Shown here piece after piece: positions 5,610-5,994 of a DNA stretch of 5,994 nt. The stretch comes from an uncultured Legionella sp. (GTDB lineage Bacteria > Pseudomonadota > Gammaproteobacteria > Legionellales > Legionellaceae). The DNA is taken from the NCBI GenBank assembly GCA_903885895.1, contig CAISKC010000302.1:1-5994 (forward strand), read 5' to 3'. Both the position numbers and the translations under genes were made by a program. The notes under the pieces are model-generated. The model searched no databases. It saw only the letters and a list, made by a program, of their open reading frames with translations, and was not told the origin of the DNA. Each line of letters starts with the position of its first letter. Position 1 is the stretch's first letter.

Positions 5610-5994
5610 CTATTTACAAGACGCAGGTCTGTACTTAGCAGCTAAAGTGCCTTCGTTGCAAGCCCAAGCAATTTCACCGGTAGGGGTACATTCAGGATGA
5701 AAAACAATCGTCCCATCTCCCGATACAGGGGTATAAGTGATCGTCACGTCACCATACTCTTTATCAATACCAATGGATGATACGTTTTCTGTGGCAGCAG
5801 GACTCTTAAATCCGAGGCCTATTTCATGATTACCTTGGCAATTATGCGAAATAAAAAATTCAGACACAACCATTTTAGCAGAACTTGCCATAGTCAAACC
5901 TTCTGTCACGCGAGCTCGAATCACATAACTTTGATAAGCTGGAATAGCATAAGTAGCTAAAATTCCAAGAATGACCACTACAATCATTAATTCA
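5610..5994 (-). CDS. pilA: Type IV pilin (PilA/PilE-like major pilin), 5' end cut by window
   Basis: This is a structural subunit of type IV pili, exported and cleaved by prepilin peptidase, then assembled through its hydrophobic N-terminal helix. The visible part begins, in frame at the window edge, with Glu-Leu then MIVVVILGILATYAIPAYQSY. This is the classic N-methylation-site region, with the Glu equivalent to Glu5 of mature pilins. The ATG at 5987 is therefore internal, and the leader with its Gly cleavage site lies outside the window. About 127 residues are visible, predicting a mature protein of about 131. The globular part has four Cys (in HNCQG, PECTP, WACNEG and the final ASCK); the last two fit the C-terminal disulfide loop of this family. 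Minor pilins share the N-terminus, but length and Cys loop favour a major-type pilin. The symbol is a class name, and pilE would be equally acceptable. Confidence 0.9.
   Translation of the reverse strand, partial: ELMIVVVILGILATYAIPAYQSYVIRARVTEGLTMASSAKMVVSEFFISHNCQGNHEIGLGFKSPAATENVSSIGIDKEYGDVTITYTPVSGDGTIVFHPECTPTGEIAWACNEGTLAAKYRPASCK

Noticed and set aside
5489..5638. Plus-strand 49-codon ORF (basic, Lys/Arg-rich) opposite the peptidase-pilin spacer
   Set aside because: It has no Shine-Dalgarno site, runs through the hairpin and antisense to the pilin 3' end, and its basic composition follows from the purine-rich strand. It is probably chance.
1..5994. A new multi-gene defence, mobile or secretion system
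   Set aside because: Every gene has a clear known-family identity and apart from metNIQ they are independent units. No integrase, transposase, repeat array or toxin-antitoxin pair was seen.

Overview
The window looks like ordinary chromosomal DNA from an AT-leaning gammaproteobacterium. The mix of a secreted papain-fold protease, a type IV pilin, a YerC-type TrpR paralogue and acetoacetyl-CoA synthetase would suit a Legionella/Coxiella-like bacterium (order Legionellales). That placement is an impression from protein style only and has not been tested by any search.

Layout. (1) Positions 1-1361, plus strand: the C-terminal two thirds of acetoacetyl-CoA synthetase, cut by the left edge. (2) Positions 1362-1507: a spacer with a good sigma70-like promoter and a strong GC-rich palindrome (CCGCGG-CTTGT-CCGCGG core) that has no T-tract after it. 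(3) Positions 1508-4007, plus strand: a compact, complete methionine ABC importer operon in the order metN (ATPase), metI (permease), metQ (substrate-binding lipoprotein). metN and metI overlap by 26 nt, and metI and metQ are 3 nt apart. (4) Positions 3991-4281, minus strand: a small TrpR/YerC-family repressor that converges on metQ and overlaps its 3' end by 17 nt. Its upstream region carries a promoter with two perfect short palindromes at the -10 and start region, as expected for autoregulation. (5) Positions 4369-5415, minus strand: a secreted C1 (papain-like) cysteine peptidase with signal peptide and intact Gln/Cys/His/Asn residues, driven by its own extended -10 promoter. (6) Positions 5581-5601: a hairpin terminator. 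(7) Positions 5610-5994, minus strand: a type IV major-pilin-like gene, cut by the right edge just inside the conserved Glu5 of the mature protein.

How the genes work together. Only metNIQ forms an evident functional unit: MetQ captures D/L-methionine in the periplasm, MetI forms the membrane channel, and MetN hydrolyses ATP and senses methionine through its C-terminal NIL domain. The other genes are independent transcription units. The peptidase and pilin both concern the cell exterior, but nothing in the sequence ties them together. No mobile element, CRISPR array, tRNA, rRNA or clearly new multi-gene system is visible. The most interesting signals are the non-coding palindromes upstream of metN and of the YerC-like gene, and the enlarged papain fold of the secreted protease.
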